Shown here in pieces: positions 11,921 to 22,413 of a DNA stretch of 64,000 bases. The notes below the pieces were generated by a model. It saw only the letters and a list, made by a program, of their open reading frames with translations, was not told the DNA's origin and ran no database searches. Position 1 is the stretch's first letter; every line of letters begins with the position of its first letter. The translations under genes were made by a program, and so were the position numbers. This stretch comes from Branchiostoma floridae (Eukaryota > Chordata > Leptocardii > Amphioxiformes > Branchiostomatidae). The stretch covers positions 31,389,470 to 31,453,469 of the forward strand of contig NC_049980.1 of the NCBI RefSeq assembly GCF_000003815.2, read 5' to 3'.

Positions 11921-13109
11921 GACCCCGTTCACATGGGAAAAAAGCAAGTGAGTTAAACGAGGAATCCGATTAAAATGACCAATCCAAAGCCATGTGAACA
12001 GAACTAATCCGATTGGATTGCCCATTTTGGATTGGATTGACTTGGATTGCAATCCACCTCGCGAGGTGGATTCAGCGCGCGCAATCCGATTGCCGCGCAA
12101 TCCGATTGACCACAATCGGCCATGTGAACACATTTGGATTGGATTCGGGCTTGTTTCATGGTTTTGACGTCATACATACGGGTACAGTGGACATAAGACA
12201 TACAACCATACCTACAACATGGCAAAAAAAGTATGATACACGGATTAGTAAAGAAGTTTATGGGAAAGTTTGCTTGCAAAATCATCTTACCGCTATGGTT
12301 AACAACCGGACGCCGCAAGGTTCGCCGGAACATGTGCACCGGTTCTTTCCAAAAATCGGCAGTGTGGCAGAAGACCAACTGGTTAATTTTGGCAATATTG
12401 CCCATGAAAATAACATGTATGGTTTTGTTTCTCTCCTGTTGTTGGAGTCAATGTCCCAAAACCACTAAAAAAGCAAATATTCTACGAGAAAAACAGTCGG
12501 AAGCGTGTCTAAACAGAAATTTCGAGCTTGGGTCACTTCACTGCATGCAAGCATGGGCGAGCAGTTTTTTTAAACGAAACACAGACTTTTATTTCAGATA
12601 AATACGTGATGAAATCAAATTTTTTGGTAGAAGTTTGCCTTATTCATGCAACTTCTGCAACAGATACATTTTATATAGTTAAATGTAGAGTATAATCACA
12701 CCGCGCGTATCATTTCCACCCCCAGTCTAATAGACTATCCCAATGACCCCGTATGACCTAGAAGCCGCCACTTTCGTCAGTGTGTGTAGCGAACCATCGA
12801 CGCGTCAAAATCTGACCAAAGCCGGCCGATTTCTCAACAGTTATAATCAATATCGATGTCGCTACATCCTTCAAAATTATGAGGTAGCCTGGCAACATTT
12901 TGGAAAAACTACGCGTGCCCGCGGTGGTCGTTAGAAACACGACGCGTGCCGTGGCAAAGAGTTTAATCCGATTGTGTGGTCGCGGTCGCAAGTTTGAGTT
13001 TAATCCGATTGTATAAAACTCATGTGAACACATTTTTTTTAATCCGATAGAAAATTTCAATCGGATTCCTTGTTTAACTCACTTGCAATTTTTTCATGTG
13101 AACAGGGTC
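11921..13109. mobile_element. PIF/Harbinger-like non-autonomous element
   Basis: About 50 bp of inverted terminal sequence (gaccccgttcacatggg at 11921; ccatgtgaacagggtc-like end at 13109) is flanked by TTA at 11918-11920 and 13110-13112. A TTA duplication is characteristic of PIF/Harbinger. The subterminal parts repeat aatccgatt many times in both orientations. It splits a copy of the dispersed caggaaat repeat (tcagcaaaattt | gtctatcggtcaaaatgcag). An open frame of 151 codons crosses it at 12013-12468 but shows no Harbinger nuclease or Myb motif. Confidence 0.7.
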
Positions 13110-13623
13110 TTAGTCTATCGGTCAAAATGCAGGAAATAGTGTTTCAGAGGCCCTCCATGGTCCCACAAGTACTGAAAAGAACGCCCCCAATCAAAATTCT
13201 GGCTACGGGCATGAGTCTGTTTGTCCAGTAGATACCAGAATCAAATTGTAAAGGATAGATCAACTCTACTCATATCATTGTCCTGGAGCTAGCTCCTCTG
13301 TGTCTGGGCCAGTCATGTACATGCTACAGGCCACAAAGACAAAGAAGTTGTGCGAGTCTGTTTGACCAAGCCCCCTAAGGGATCAGTCAGGGCAGCATTT
13401 CCCTGGCCTGCCTGGGACAATCCATGTGGAACTGACCACATCTGGAATGTACTGGAGACATAGCCTCTTGAGTACCTTCTAAATTGCTTTGACAAGATTT
13501 ATTCTAACCTTGTCCAGCAATGTCAAAAAGTCATCTTTTACTTACTTAGAAAAATATGATGATGTTAGCCGCAACTTTGCCATGAGCAAATTTACAGGTT
13601 GCATATTTACCTGTAAGGTATTA

Positions 13624-13822
13624 ACGCTAGTTCACCTTTATTCGCGGGGTAACCTTTATCCGTTGTATTTAACACCAGGGTATTTCAGGATATCAAGTCG
13701 ATGGACGGTGGTCTCAAACTGCATTATATTGAAAAAAAAATGCAATTTGAAACTACCGTCCATCAACGTGATATCCCTAGGTATCCTGTTTTTAGGTACA
13801 ACGGATAAAGGTGAACTAGCGT
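13624..13822. mobile_element. Palindromic TA-flanked MITE
   Basis: Almost the whole 199 bp is a foldback: acgctagttcaccttta at the left, its complement at the right, with matching inner arms (ggacggtggtctcaaactg). TA flanks both ends, as expected for Tc1/mariner-type MITEs. Confidence 0.65.
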
Positions 13823-14374
13823 TATGTTGAATATCAAGTTAACTCTTGCATTTTTTTTAGATTCCAAACACCTCAGAGACAGAGGAGAATGTAAAGAAAC
13901 TTCTTCAGAATTTTCTAGTGCTAGTCTACAGTTTCTGGAGAATAGAATCTCTCTGTGGGAAGCCTTTTTCCCATATACTTTCAGCTTCTATGCAATCTTG
14001 GACAAGACAGAAGCTAGAACTGATCTTGGGGTAAAAGATCGTACTGTTTTTTGAGCAGCAAAAGTGGCTACCAGAGGAACCTCTTCAGGTCAGAAAACAT
14101 CATATATTTTCCCAACATCTGCTTGAACTATAGATCTGGAAGCAAGGACACCTGATACATCCTGTCCAGTATGTCAGTGCCCTGCATGCCCGAACATCTG
14201 CTGCCCATCTATTCTAAACAATGAGGGTATTATGGTACATGTGTGTATATGTGTATTGTGCTCCTTGGAATTTGAAAACTATCATAAGGCACAACAAAAA
14301 TTTTGAATTATTGGATATGGCTTGTGCACTAACTTGTAGTGAACTTGATGAAGGAACTTTGAATTTCGACCTAG

Positions 14375-14734
14375 GGCCACATCAATTTAATTTCTTGGTT
14401 CACGGATTCGCTCGCTCCTATTTTTTGGAAAAAAAATAAAAATAAAAATTACCACTCAGCAAATTTTCACCACTAATGAAACCATTCATCAACTTTTTGG
14501 TGTAGCAAATTAACCTTTATATCATAAGCTCTTTAAAATGTGGGTACAGGTGCTGTTACTGTACAATAATAGTGTTTTTGTACTTTTTTCAAGCTGAAAA
14601 CATTTTTTCTTTATGTTTTGGATTAGCCGTTACCTTTACCCCAACCATTTTACAATTTTTATTTTTATTTCGCCCTTTCGCTCCATATTTTTCATGAAAA
14701 AATCCGTGAACCAAGAAATTGAATTGGTGTGGCC
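14375..14734. mobile_element. 360-bp MITE with TAG flanks
   Basis: Inverted ends (ggccacatcaatttaatttc; its complement ending ggtgtggcc) extend about 40 bp and include cttggttcacggatt. TAG flanks both ends (14372-14374 and 14735-14737). The interior is A/T-rich and non-coding. Confidence 0.65.
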
Positions 14735-16214
14735 TAGTGGTACACATAAGTGTGTCAGCTTACATTCCTTAATAGAGACAGTGTTTATATTGTATAGTAC
14801 AAACAGTTACAGTGCTGGTGCTGGGAATATATCATGCTGCCTCTGAGACAGATTTCAAGATACCCCACCCCCAGAGAACATTGTTGACTTAAGCCATTTC
14901 ATGGCCAATTAATGATGACAGGAGTAACAGGGGCGTGAGGAATATATCCTCTAGCCTGTCCAAATCAGATTGGATCTTGGAAGAAACAAAATCTTTCTTT
15001 TAGAGCACTTAATTCTCTGAAAAGAAAGCAATAATGAAGTATTCCACATCATTTTACAATGCTGTAATGTTATGGATGTTAACACAACTTTCATATCTGT
15101 TCCAATCTCTTTTGCTTTCTATTCATCTTTTCAAAGGGACTTGACTCGAGAAGGGAGTATTATTTTCAACAGATTATGTATCAAAGAATATATTGTATAA
15201 ACACCTGAATTTTTGCAGCATTCCGCAGCATGTGTGTTTGTAAAATAATATGACATTAAATAAACCCAGGCAGACCCTACCCAGGCATTTCCTATATGTA
15301 TACCTTACCTTACCTAGTCCCATCCTCATGTCTGAGGGTCGGGGACTATGGTAGCATCCAGTATAGACACTTGGAATTCTTTCATAATGAATATTTTTGG
15401 CATAAATGAGGGGCAATATGCACACCAAGAAGGCCAATTGTTCACAAGACATTAAGGAACATATAACAAGGGTTTTCATGTCGCCCCTCAAAAATTGCCT
15501 TTATTTGTAAGACTAAGGGTCTGCCTAAACACTTAAAAGGACCTCAAACTTTCAAAGAGCCAAAAAATAAACACCTGCATGGACTCGTGTGTTTAGCGGT
15601 GAGAAATAAATCCCCCTTTGCCAGCGGAACTAATCTCAAAAGTTAGATTGGTGAGCTTCTTTGTAACTGAATAAATTAGCAGGTAAAGTTTTGCAGCCGC
15701 GCGCCAGGTCGGAGGTATACAGTGCTAGCCACCTGGGTTCTGAGTGGTGCGGTTCTACAATAGCAGGGAAAAAGAGCCTTCTGTGGGGATTTACTAATCA
15801 TAAAAAAAAGAACTTGACCTATGTATAGTTGACGTTGGCAATTTTTTGGGTATAGGGTAAATGTGCTCAACAAAGAATGAAAAATCTGCTGAAATTTCAC
15901 ATAGCTTCATTATGAACGCGCCCAAGTAAACCACGAATTATATGGGAAGAAAAAACTCATCAATGAGACCTTAGGTGTCCAAATTACAATAACCCCTTTG
16001 AAACGAGCATAGCAAACAAAATACAGGAAAGCCATTACAGAGATTTCCACCAGAAGTCACTTTGGCTGCTCGTCAGTAACTGTAATTAGAAGTCAGGTAT
16101 GACAGATCTGATGCAGGTTAACAAGGCTCTTTGTTCTCTTATTTTCGTAAGTAAACATTAACTTGACAATTTAACATACTTTTGATGTACATATACAGCC
16201 TACAGCCTGAACTG

Positions 16215-16480
16215 ATTGCATTCACCTGAGTGTATGGAGATTGCAGATATGTAACTGCAATCTACAGATAGGTGTATGCAGTCTTATAAATTTACTGTGG
16301 TGTGCAGATAGGTGACTGTAGTCTGCAGTCAGGTATCTGCTATATGCAGATACCTATCTGCACCTGCAGATAGGTGACTGCAATGTGCAGATAGGTGACT
16401 GCAATGTGCAGATAGGTGACAGCAGTGTGCAGATAGGTATATGCAGTCTGCAGATAGGTGACTGCAATCTGCAGATATCG
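16215..16480. repeat. Right subterminal minisatellite
   Basis: Tandem ~21-bp units such as gcagataggtgactgcaatg form the mirror image of the array at 4605-4860 and mark the right end of the 11.95-kb element. Confidence 0.75.
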
Positions 16481-16618
16481 TATGGAGAATTTCTCGTTTT
16501 AGTTGAGAATGTGTTTAACCATAGCGTACAGGACTGCCAAAATAAAGGCATATTGTAAACTTTATGAAGGGTCTCATGTTAAACATTAAACAAGAAGTTA
16601 AACATTAACAGTACTACA

Positions 16619-16769
16619 ATTTCCCGTATGTGGGCCAAACTGTGATCAACTGCTTGCAGGTCAATGTACAACATCAGCCACTGTTTCTACGCAGTTTGAG
16701 GACAGCTGGAAATTTTGCTTCAAACATCCAGAAATCTTGTGAGGCATCTGGTAAACATTTTCCAGTAAA
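16619..16769 (+). promoter_or_regulatory. Conserved upstream module of gene A
   Basis: This stretch contains tttcccgtatgtggg (16620-16634), then ttgcaggtcaatgtac, then agctggaaattttgct before the ATG. The same order recurs before genes B, C and D, and more weakly before E. Conservation across paralogues while introns drift suggests a promoter plus 5' UTR. The bound factors are unknown. Confidence 0.55.
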
Positions 16770-19700
16770 ATGGCTGATGGAACAGCAAGACAACCACTGC
16801 CAGGTGATGAAGGCCAGCAGACTCCAGCTGAGGCTGAGAGAGAGGTACACGAACTGCAGCCTAGACAGGTGGGAAGGGGGGGGGGGGGCATTCAACTTCT
16901 CCTGTAATTGGAAGGGTGTGGGCGACAGAGCTTTTCGAGTGGCGGAAATTAATGGTAGACAGGATGTATGTTCTTAAAGCAATTTATATAGGATAGTTGA
17001 CCAGATAAAGGGAGGGGTCTAGGTTTCATTTTATTGTTGTCTTCAATCACTTATAAAAAAGATTGAAATACTAAAGCAATTAGATAAATCATGTACTATA
17101 AGCAATATCTATATTCATAGCTGTATTGAGAATCGAGAAGTTGAACCTGTACATACTAGTATATTGTATATTGTAGAATCTGAATATCTTAGGATTAACA
17201 CAGTTTCTAACTGATAAAATACGTGTGGTGGTGGTTTTATGTTTTCACTGAGAAACAATGTAAACAGAGCAAGCAAAGTTGAAAGTGAAAGTTGTATTTT
17301 GACATGTCTCAACTGTTATGTTTCACCGATAATAAAGTTTCCTTTGTAGCATCATTACTATAATTGTTCCATTTAGCACCATTTCACAAAAATTCATGGT
17401 CAAAAGCTGTGTCAGAATGGCGGTAAAATGACTATTTACAGCGCCGCTTATTGGCTAACTTGAGAGCCATTGAATACAGAGCCTGATTGTTTCATTCCCC
17501 AAAATTGGAGGTTTTAAAATTTTCCTTCCAAATGGGTATTTCGAACAGTCTGCATTATGTAGTCAGATACCACATTCTTATATGACTTCTACTTTGAGAT
17601 TTAAATTATCACCATGGTCAGGCTGGACAACAACGGCCCCAAGCACCGGGACAAGAAAACGTGGCCCAGCCGCCAGCACTGCAGATGGCTGTAGGGAAAG
17701 TAGGGGATTTTTTCGGAGGAGCGATCATCAGGATCCAGAGCCAAGCCCTCGCAGCAGCGGGCCTCGTGGGAGGCCTTGTGGCAGGATCATCTGGTGCAGC
17801 TGCGTTCGCAGCCAGCAAGGTTTGTTTGTTTGCTTGTTTATTTATTTATAGGTTTGGCTGTTCAGCACGCACAGCCAGGGCTGCCCAACAAGCCTTTGGC
17901 TATTACAAACTTTAAGGGCTAGGCTGATGCTTCTTATAATGACATATCAATTATGCAAATTGGTATCTAATTTGCATAATTAATCAGGAAATTTTCTAAA
18001 CATGCTCAGTTCTATTATAAGACCATTGCAACATTTGACATTTGTAACTGAGGAGGAGAAGAATATTGATTGATATATATCATGCAAAATAAATACCTAA
18101 TTTGCATAATTAATCAGGAAATGCTATAATTTCATTGTGGAAAATGACGGGAAGTTCTTATTTATAGCATTTAAAAGTTATGTATAGGTGAACATCGTTA
18201 AACATTAATTATCAAAATGAGGTTCTCATTTGCATAAATTATCTTAAAATGCGATAAAAGCCTTCTTTCTTAACATGGATTGTGTACGTCTGTTGTCTGG
18301 TAGAGGAGATGATTAACTGATATAATTTATGCAAATGAGAACCTTATTTGCATAATTTATTACACACAATCAACGCAGCAGTTGTAAAGGTTAAGATCAT
18401 TTGGCAAAGGTATGGGGTCGTGGAACTCTAGTTTTCATCTAAGTTGAGTGGGGAAACAGTTGTGAAGTACCATTCCCAGGGTCAAAACTTTTTTTAGGCA
18501 CTCGAACCAGCAGAATTAAGATTCTACAAGATTACCTCGTTGTCTCACAGGTTACGGATTCCCCTGGGGCCATTGTGGGAGCAGGTTTGGCTACAGGCCT
18601 GGCTACAGGAGTGACGACCCTGGCAGCCTTCTACTTGGCTAACAAGCAACAAACAGAGGAAGCCCTCCGAAGGGCGGTAGAGCGGGAACGGCACATTCAA
18701 GTAGAAGAGATAGAGGAAGGGTCACTTCTAGTGAGGGTCAAGTTTCTAACACTGGTGAGACATTGAATTGTTATCGCCATTGCAATGTGATAGTTCGACG
18801 TTTAGAAATCAGCATATACTCACATGTTGTAAATGTATGTGTTATCCATTTTCCAGCTTCTCATCAATAATTGTAAAGCACTTGGCAGTGTGTTTAAATC
18901 CACCATCACAGAGTGTCAATGACAGGGAGTCACATTCGAGAATTCATCCTTGTCACAATAATTACGTCACAGTACAACAATGAGAAAGATTATTTTGCCA
19001 GATGAAGGCAGTTAAGAGCAGCTGCCCAAACCACTGGTGGAGAAAAATATAATGTTGTGTACCTACATGTAGGAAAACTATGGTGAACTGATTTATCAAA
19101 CTATTTATTACTACAGGCTGGGTACTGGGTGATGCGCAGCTTGAACGAGAGAATCCACGCGGGGACCGACCGCACCTGTCTGCAGCTGCTACTGGAGGAT
19201 GAGCTGCAGAGGATCGGCTGGACCGGACCGATCCAAGTGGGGCTGGAGGGGTGGTGGTTTGCTGAGGAGGAGGGACAGGAGGAGGAGGAGGAGGCAGGGA
19301 TGGAGCAGGAGGAGAGATGGGAGTGGGCAGGGATGGGGGAGAAACAGGTGGGCTGAGAGGTGCTTTGTTATGATTGGATGATGAACTACTTGTATTTGCT
19401 GACTGACATTTTCTCAATATGTTTCCAAAGGAAAACATTTAGTTTTTGCTGGCCTACTGGCCTGCATTCTTTTTCTTTCTTCTGTCGTCAGCCAATCAAA
19501 GCTCAGTAGTGTAGTGTAGTGTAGGTACAAGTACCTCAGTCGACAGTGCAAACATCTATGTTGATATCTAAGGACGAGGGTTCGTGTCCCACCTTGGAAT
19601 TTTTTTATCTATTCTTCTTTTTTTCCCTCCTTTTTTTGATAATTGACTTTCAAATCAACAGCTAGCTAGCTGCCTAGTGTCCTCATTGTATTGTTCCTGT

Positions 19701-20825
19701 TGCAAATTTGGAATAAAGTCAAAGTCTAATCAATACAACAATAAGCTGTAAATAGTAAAAAGTGGGTAATGCATAAAATTAAACATATAAAACTGGTGAC
19801 TTGGATAGTAACTTAGTTAATAAATCCCCACTCTGTTTATACACTTAATATTACAGTCAGTACCAGGCAGTGTGACAACAGAAGGAGACTCAGGCCTGCC
19901 TGAAGACGTGTCCTCTGTAGCAGCCATGTCCATCTCTTCAGCTGGAGAGGTGGAGGAGGGGCCACTCAAGCCGTCCAGAGCCAGCCTACAGAAGCACAAG
20001 GACTCACCAACAGCACAACGTTACATCAAGGCCTACAGGTCCTGGGAGGAAGGAGCAGAAATCCTGACAAGTAGTGGGTACTCAGATGTGGCGGGAGTGA
20101 AGGCCTTGGTACTTGGATTCATGCAGCGTGACACAGTACCATCATATCACACAAGTACAGTACTGTATGAACAGTCATGGTTAAACCTGAATAAAGCCCA
20201 ACTGAAGAAGCTGACGATCTCCCAGCTACAAGCTGACCCCACGGACAGCACCTGTCTGCTGCTGACAGCCCTACAGCTGCCACATGGAGACAGCCGGGTG
20301 CAGACCCTGCAGCAGGTGGTTGATGCTGTCCTACAGCACGGACCTGGAGACTGGCTGTACCAACACCTGCACCACATCTACCTCTACCTGGGGTGGACCA
20401 TATGGGAGGCAAGTCCTAAGCCAAAGCCAACAATGATGTCAAAGCTTTTCAAGAGGTCTGACCTACCAACTACAAATCTGTCTGCTCTAGCCAAAGCCCT
20501 GTCTGCCATGGCGAGTTCCCTTATGTACAAACAGGACCATTTGGAGACTGTGTACTCCACAGCCCTACTGTCTAAGGAAGTGTCTGAGACAGAAGCAATC
20601 AGACAGTTGGAGCACTTCCTCAGGCTGGCACCAGAGTGTGATTGGTTTGTGCCACTTGCTCACTACCGCCTGACCACCCTGTACGGACATCAGCAGGACA
20701 GGCAGAAGGTGATTCACCACTTCACCACAGGGCAGCAGAGGGAGGCCAACAGGCTACCTGTGTTTCCTGAGGTCCCCAAACACACCAAAGATCCTGCTAG
20801 AAAGGCATATGAACAGTTTAACTGA
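16770..20825 (+). CDS. Family gene A: TRADD-N-like/TPR membrane protein, unnamed
   Basis: Five phase-0 exons: 16770-16868, 17622-17819, 18551-18754, 19117-19347, 19857-20825, predicting 566 residues. I do not recognise a named gene. What can be seen: a Pro/Gln-rich N-terminus (1-75); a Gly/Ala-rich hydrophobic segment (about 76-97) after the motif IRIQSQAL; a second with glycine-zipper spacing (about 105-129); a charged helix (ERERHIQVEEIEEG); a strand SLLVRVKFL (157-165) followed by helices and the strand PIQVGLEG, an order and hydrophobicity resembling the TRADD N-terminal domain; an acidic Glu run; and a 322-residue last exon whose final ~90 residues have TPR-like helices (EAIRQLEHFLRLAPE, HYRLTTLYG). 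The Kozak context aaaATGG and paralogue conservation support the start. The exon 2 acceptor (17620-17621) is chosen by phase. Membrane topology and the TRADD-N assignment are inference. Confidence 0.8.
17836..17923 (-). mobile_element. 3' end fragment of a non-LTR retrotransposon
   Basis: The tatttatttata tail followed by cagccagggctgcccaac matches the 3' end of the LINE at 45974-47208, in the same orientation. It is a short, dead-on-arrival copy in intron 2 of gene A. Confidence 0.65.
17930..18370. repeat. A/T-rich repeat with recurrent ATTTGCAT cores
   Basis: Four or more related units contain taatttgcataattaat or its complement, in intron 2 of gene A. Related sequence recurs at 48010-48120 and 57170-57730. 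It looks like a dispersed foldback family. The octamer-like cores are probably incidental. Confidence 0.5.
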
Positions 20826-22256
20826 TGAGTCTTTTCTGCCCAAATTACATACATGATTGCATATGGTATTTTGTGAATGTTATATCATATACATGTATGG
20901 AAGAGCTGTACACTTTCTCACTTAATATGCAAATAGTAAATTACACTATCTTACATATCACAAGTATGAAAATCCATGCCTATTAGGAATTGTCCAAGAC
21001 AGAAGCAATCAGACAGTAGGAGCACCTCCTCAGGCTGGCACCAGAGTCTGGTCTATATGTGCCACTTGCTATCTACGACCTAGTCATCCTGTATGCTAAA
21101 TGCTTGTACGATGGTTCCATGTTCTTGTAGGTGGGGAAAGGAGGTTGTTGCTGTCTTCAATTTACAGTTGAAACAATTCTGAAGTGAAGTATTACAAATA
21201 TTATTGATGGAACTGCATAAAATCTGGGTCATGACTTCGTGTTTGAAAGGTCATCACAAAAACCAACACAGATATTTCAATATCTACAGTATCATACACT
21301 GTCAGGTAAAATAATGGGAAAATGAACGAATGCCTTAAAGTTAAACAGTTCTATACCTATACATGTACATAGAGCCAATATAGAATGTGTCAACAAAAAG
21401 TTTGGAACTATCACTGTTCTACAATATGATTCGTTGATCTATCCTCTGCATTGAGTACCAATAATTCAAATACATTTCTAACCTGTGTAGTTTGCATTGC
21501 AAATTCCGAACCAAACATGTGAAATGGAAATTGTTAAGTCAGTGCAAATCAATTTTTATTACAATACAAGACAGATTTTATTCCAAACAAGAGTTTGAAG
21601 ATCTATTAGTAATACCCCCATGAAATAAGTTTCTTATATGTCTTGTTTACTTCTGGTTCATCAAGTATGAAAAATGGTTTAGATTAACATTATACATGTC
21701 CATTGATCACACACTTCTGGTCCCTCTAAAGTGACGATGACGTAGCATATGGAAAATATACAACAGTACAGTTACAAAAGCACAGTCATCAAACAGACCG
21801 AACACCTCCCCATGAATTAATAGCCCATTCCATTGACCCCAGGACCTGGAACGTTCTATCAGCTGTCAGAATGCAAATAAGCTTTAGCCTTGATAAATGA
21901 CTAATGCTACCAACACTGGAAGTCTAAAACCCCTTCCTGTCACTATCTCAAATTCCTCTTCATTTCCTGCCAATCTGTGGTGAAATGTACTTCTATATAT
22001 AACGTTATATATATCAGCCTGGCAACATACCAAAATACATTAATTTTTTAACTTCAGAAACACAGACTAACAGAAAACAATACCTCCATACATGGAAGTA
22101 ACATTACTAACACAACAATCAGTGGCAGAGATTCCATCTAACAAGTATCCCAGACTTCACATTATGATACTGGTAGCCTAGCCTATTCAGACACAATCAC
22201 ACATAATGCACAGGCAGCGCATACTAATGCTTTCTGAAGTGTTTCAACTTAATCAT
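20826..22256. other. A-B intergenic region, collinear with the C-D intergenic region
   Basis: Long stretches match 50769-52165 in order, including ctaacctgtgtagtttgca, gtcagtgcaaatcagtttt and acctccatacatgga. It holds a decayed piece of the family last exon near 20990-21100 and nothing else recognisable. Confidence 0.6.
20990..21100 (+). pseudogene. Remnant last-exon cassette behind gene A
   Basis: The start of the TPR-like cassette is visible (gacagaagcaatcagacag, then ctcaggctggcaccagag), but an in-frame TAG and divergence break it. It is preceded by tatgaaaatccatgc, as behind gene C. Confidence 0.65.
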
Positions 22257-22413
22257 TAACTACCATTTCCCGTATGTGGGGTAAAATGTGATTGACTGCT
22301 TTGCAGGTCAATGTATGTTAGCCATTGTTCCTACGCAGTTTTAGCACAGCTGGAAATTTTGCTTCAATCACCCAGGAATCTTGTGTGGTATCTGGTGAAC
22401 ATTGTGCAAGAAA
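22257..22413 (+). promoter_or_regulatory. Conserved upstream module of gene B
   Basis: tttcccgtatgtggg at 22266-22280, then a tgcaggtcaatgta element and agctggaaattttgct, in the same order and spacing as before genes A and C. Confidence 0.55.

Larger units (their letters stand above)
4566..16515. mobile_element. 11.95-kb insertion with long terminal inverted repeats
   Basis: Both ends begin aacacattctcaac (4566 forward; 16515 on the reverse strand). The arms stay similar for about 430 bp, to near 4995 and 16090. The flanks are caacc at 4561-4565 and taacc at 16516-16520, suggesting a 4-5 bp target duplication. The paralogous site near 44920 reads cttacgcaaccacagcg without the insert, which marks the element's limits independently. 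No long ORF and no recognisable transposase, integrase or polymerase was seen inside. It holds several nested elements, so it is either a large non-autonomous element or a decayed one swollen by later insertions. The superfamily is unknown. Confidence 0.75.

Noticed and set aside
12013-12468. 151-codon plus-strand ORF inside the Harbinger-like element
   Set aside because: No nuclease, Myb or other motif. Overlapping frames on both strands are also open, and it spans the repetitive terminal region.
18962-19438. 158-codon minus-strand Pro/Ser-rich ORF (and equivalents at 24.6, 49.4 and 54.5 kb)
   Set aside because: It is the complement of the Glu/Gly-rich exon 4 of the plus-strand family. The plus frame has splice sites and conserved residues.
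19500-19620. tRNA-like B-box gagggttcgtgtcccacc near 19580
   Set aside because: No convincing A-box or boundaries, and too short to call a SINE.
20119-20412. Minus-strand ORFs antisense to the last family exon
   Set aside because: They recur in every paralogue only because the plus frame is conserved. They have no independent start or splice support.
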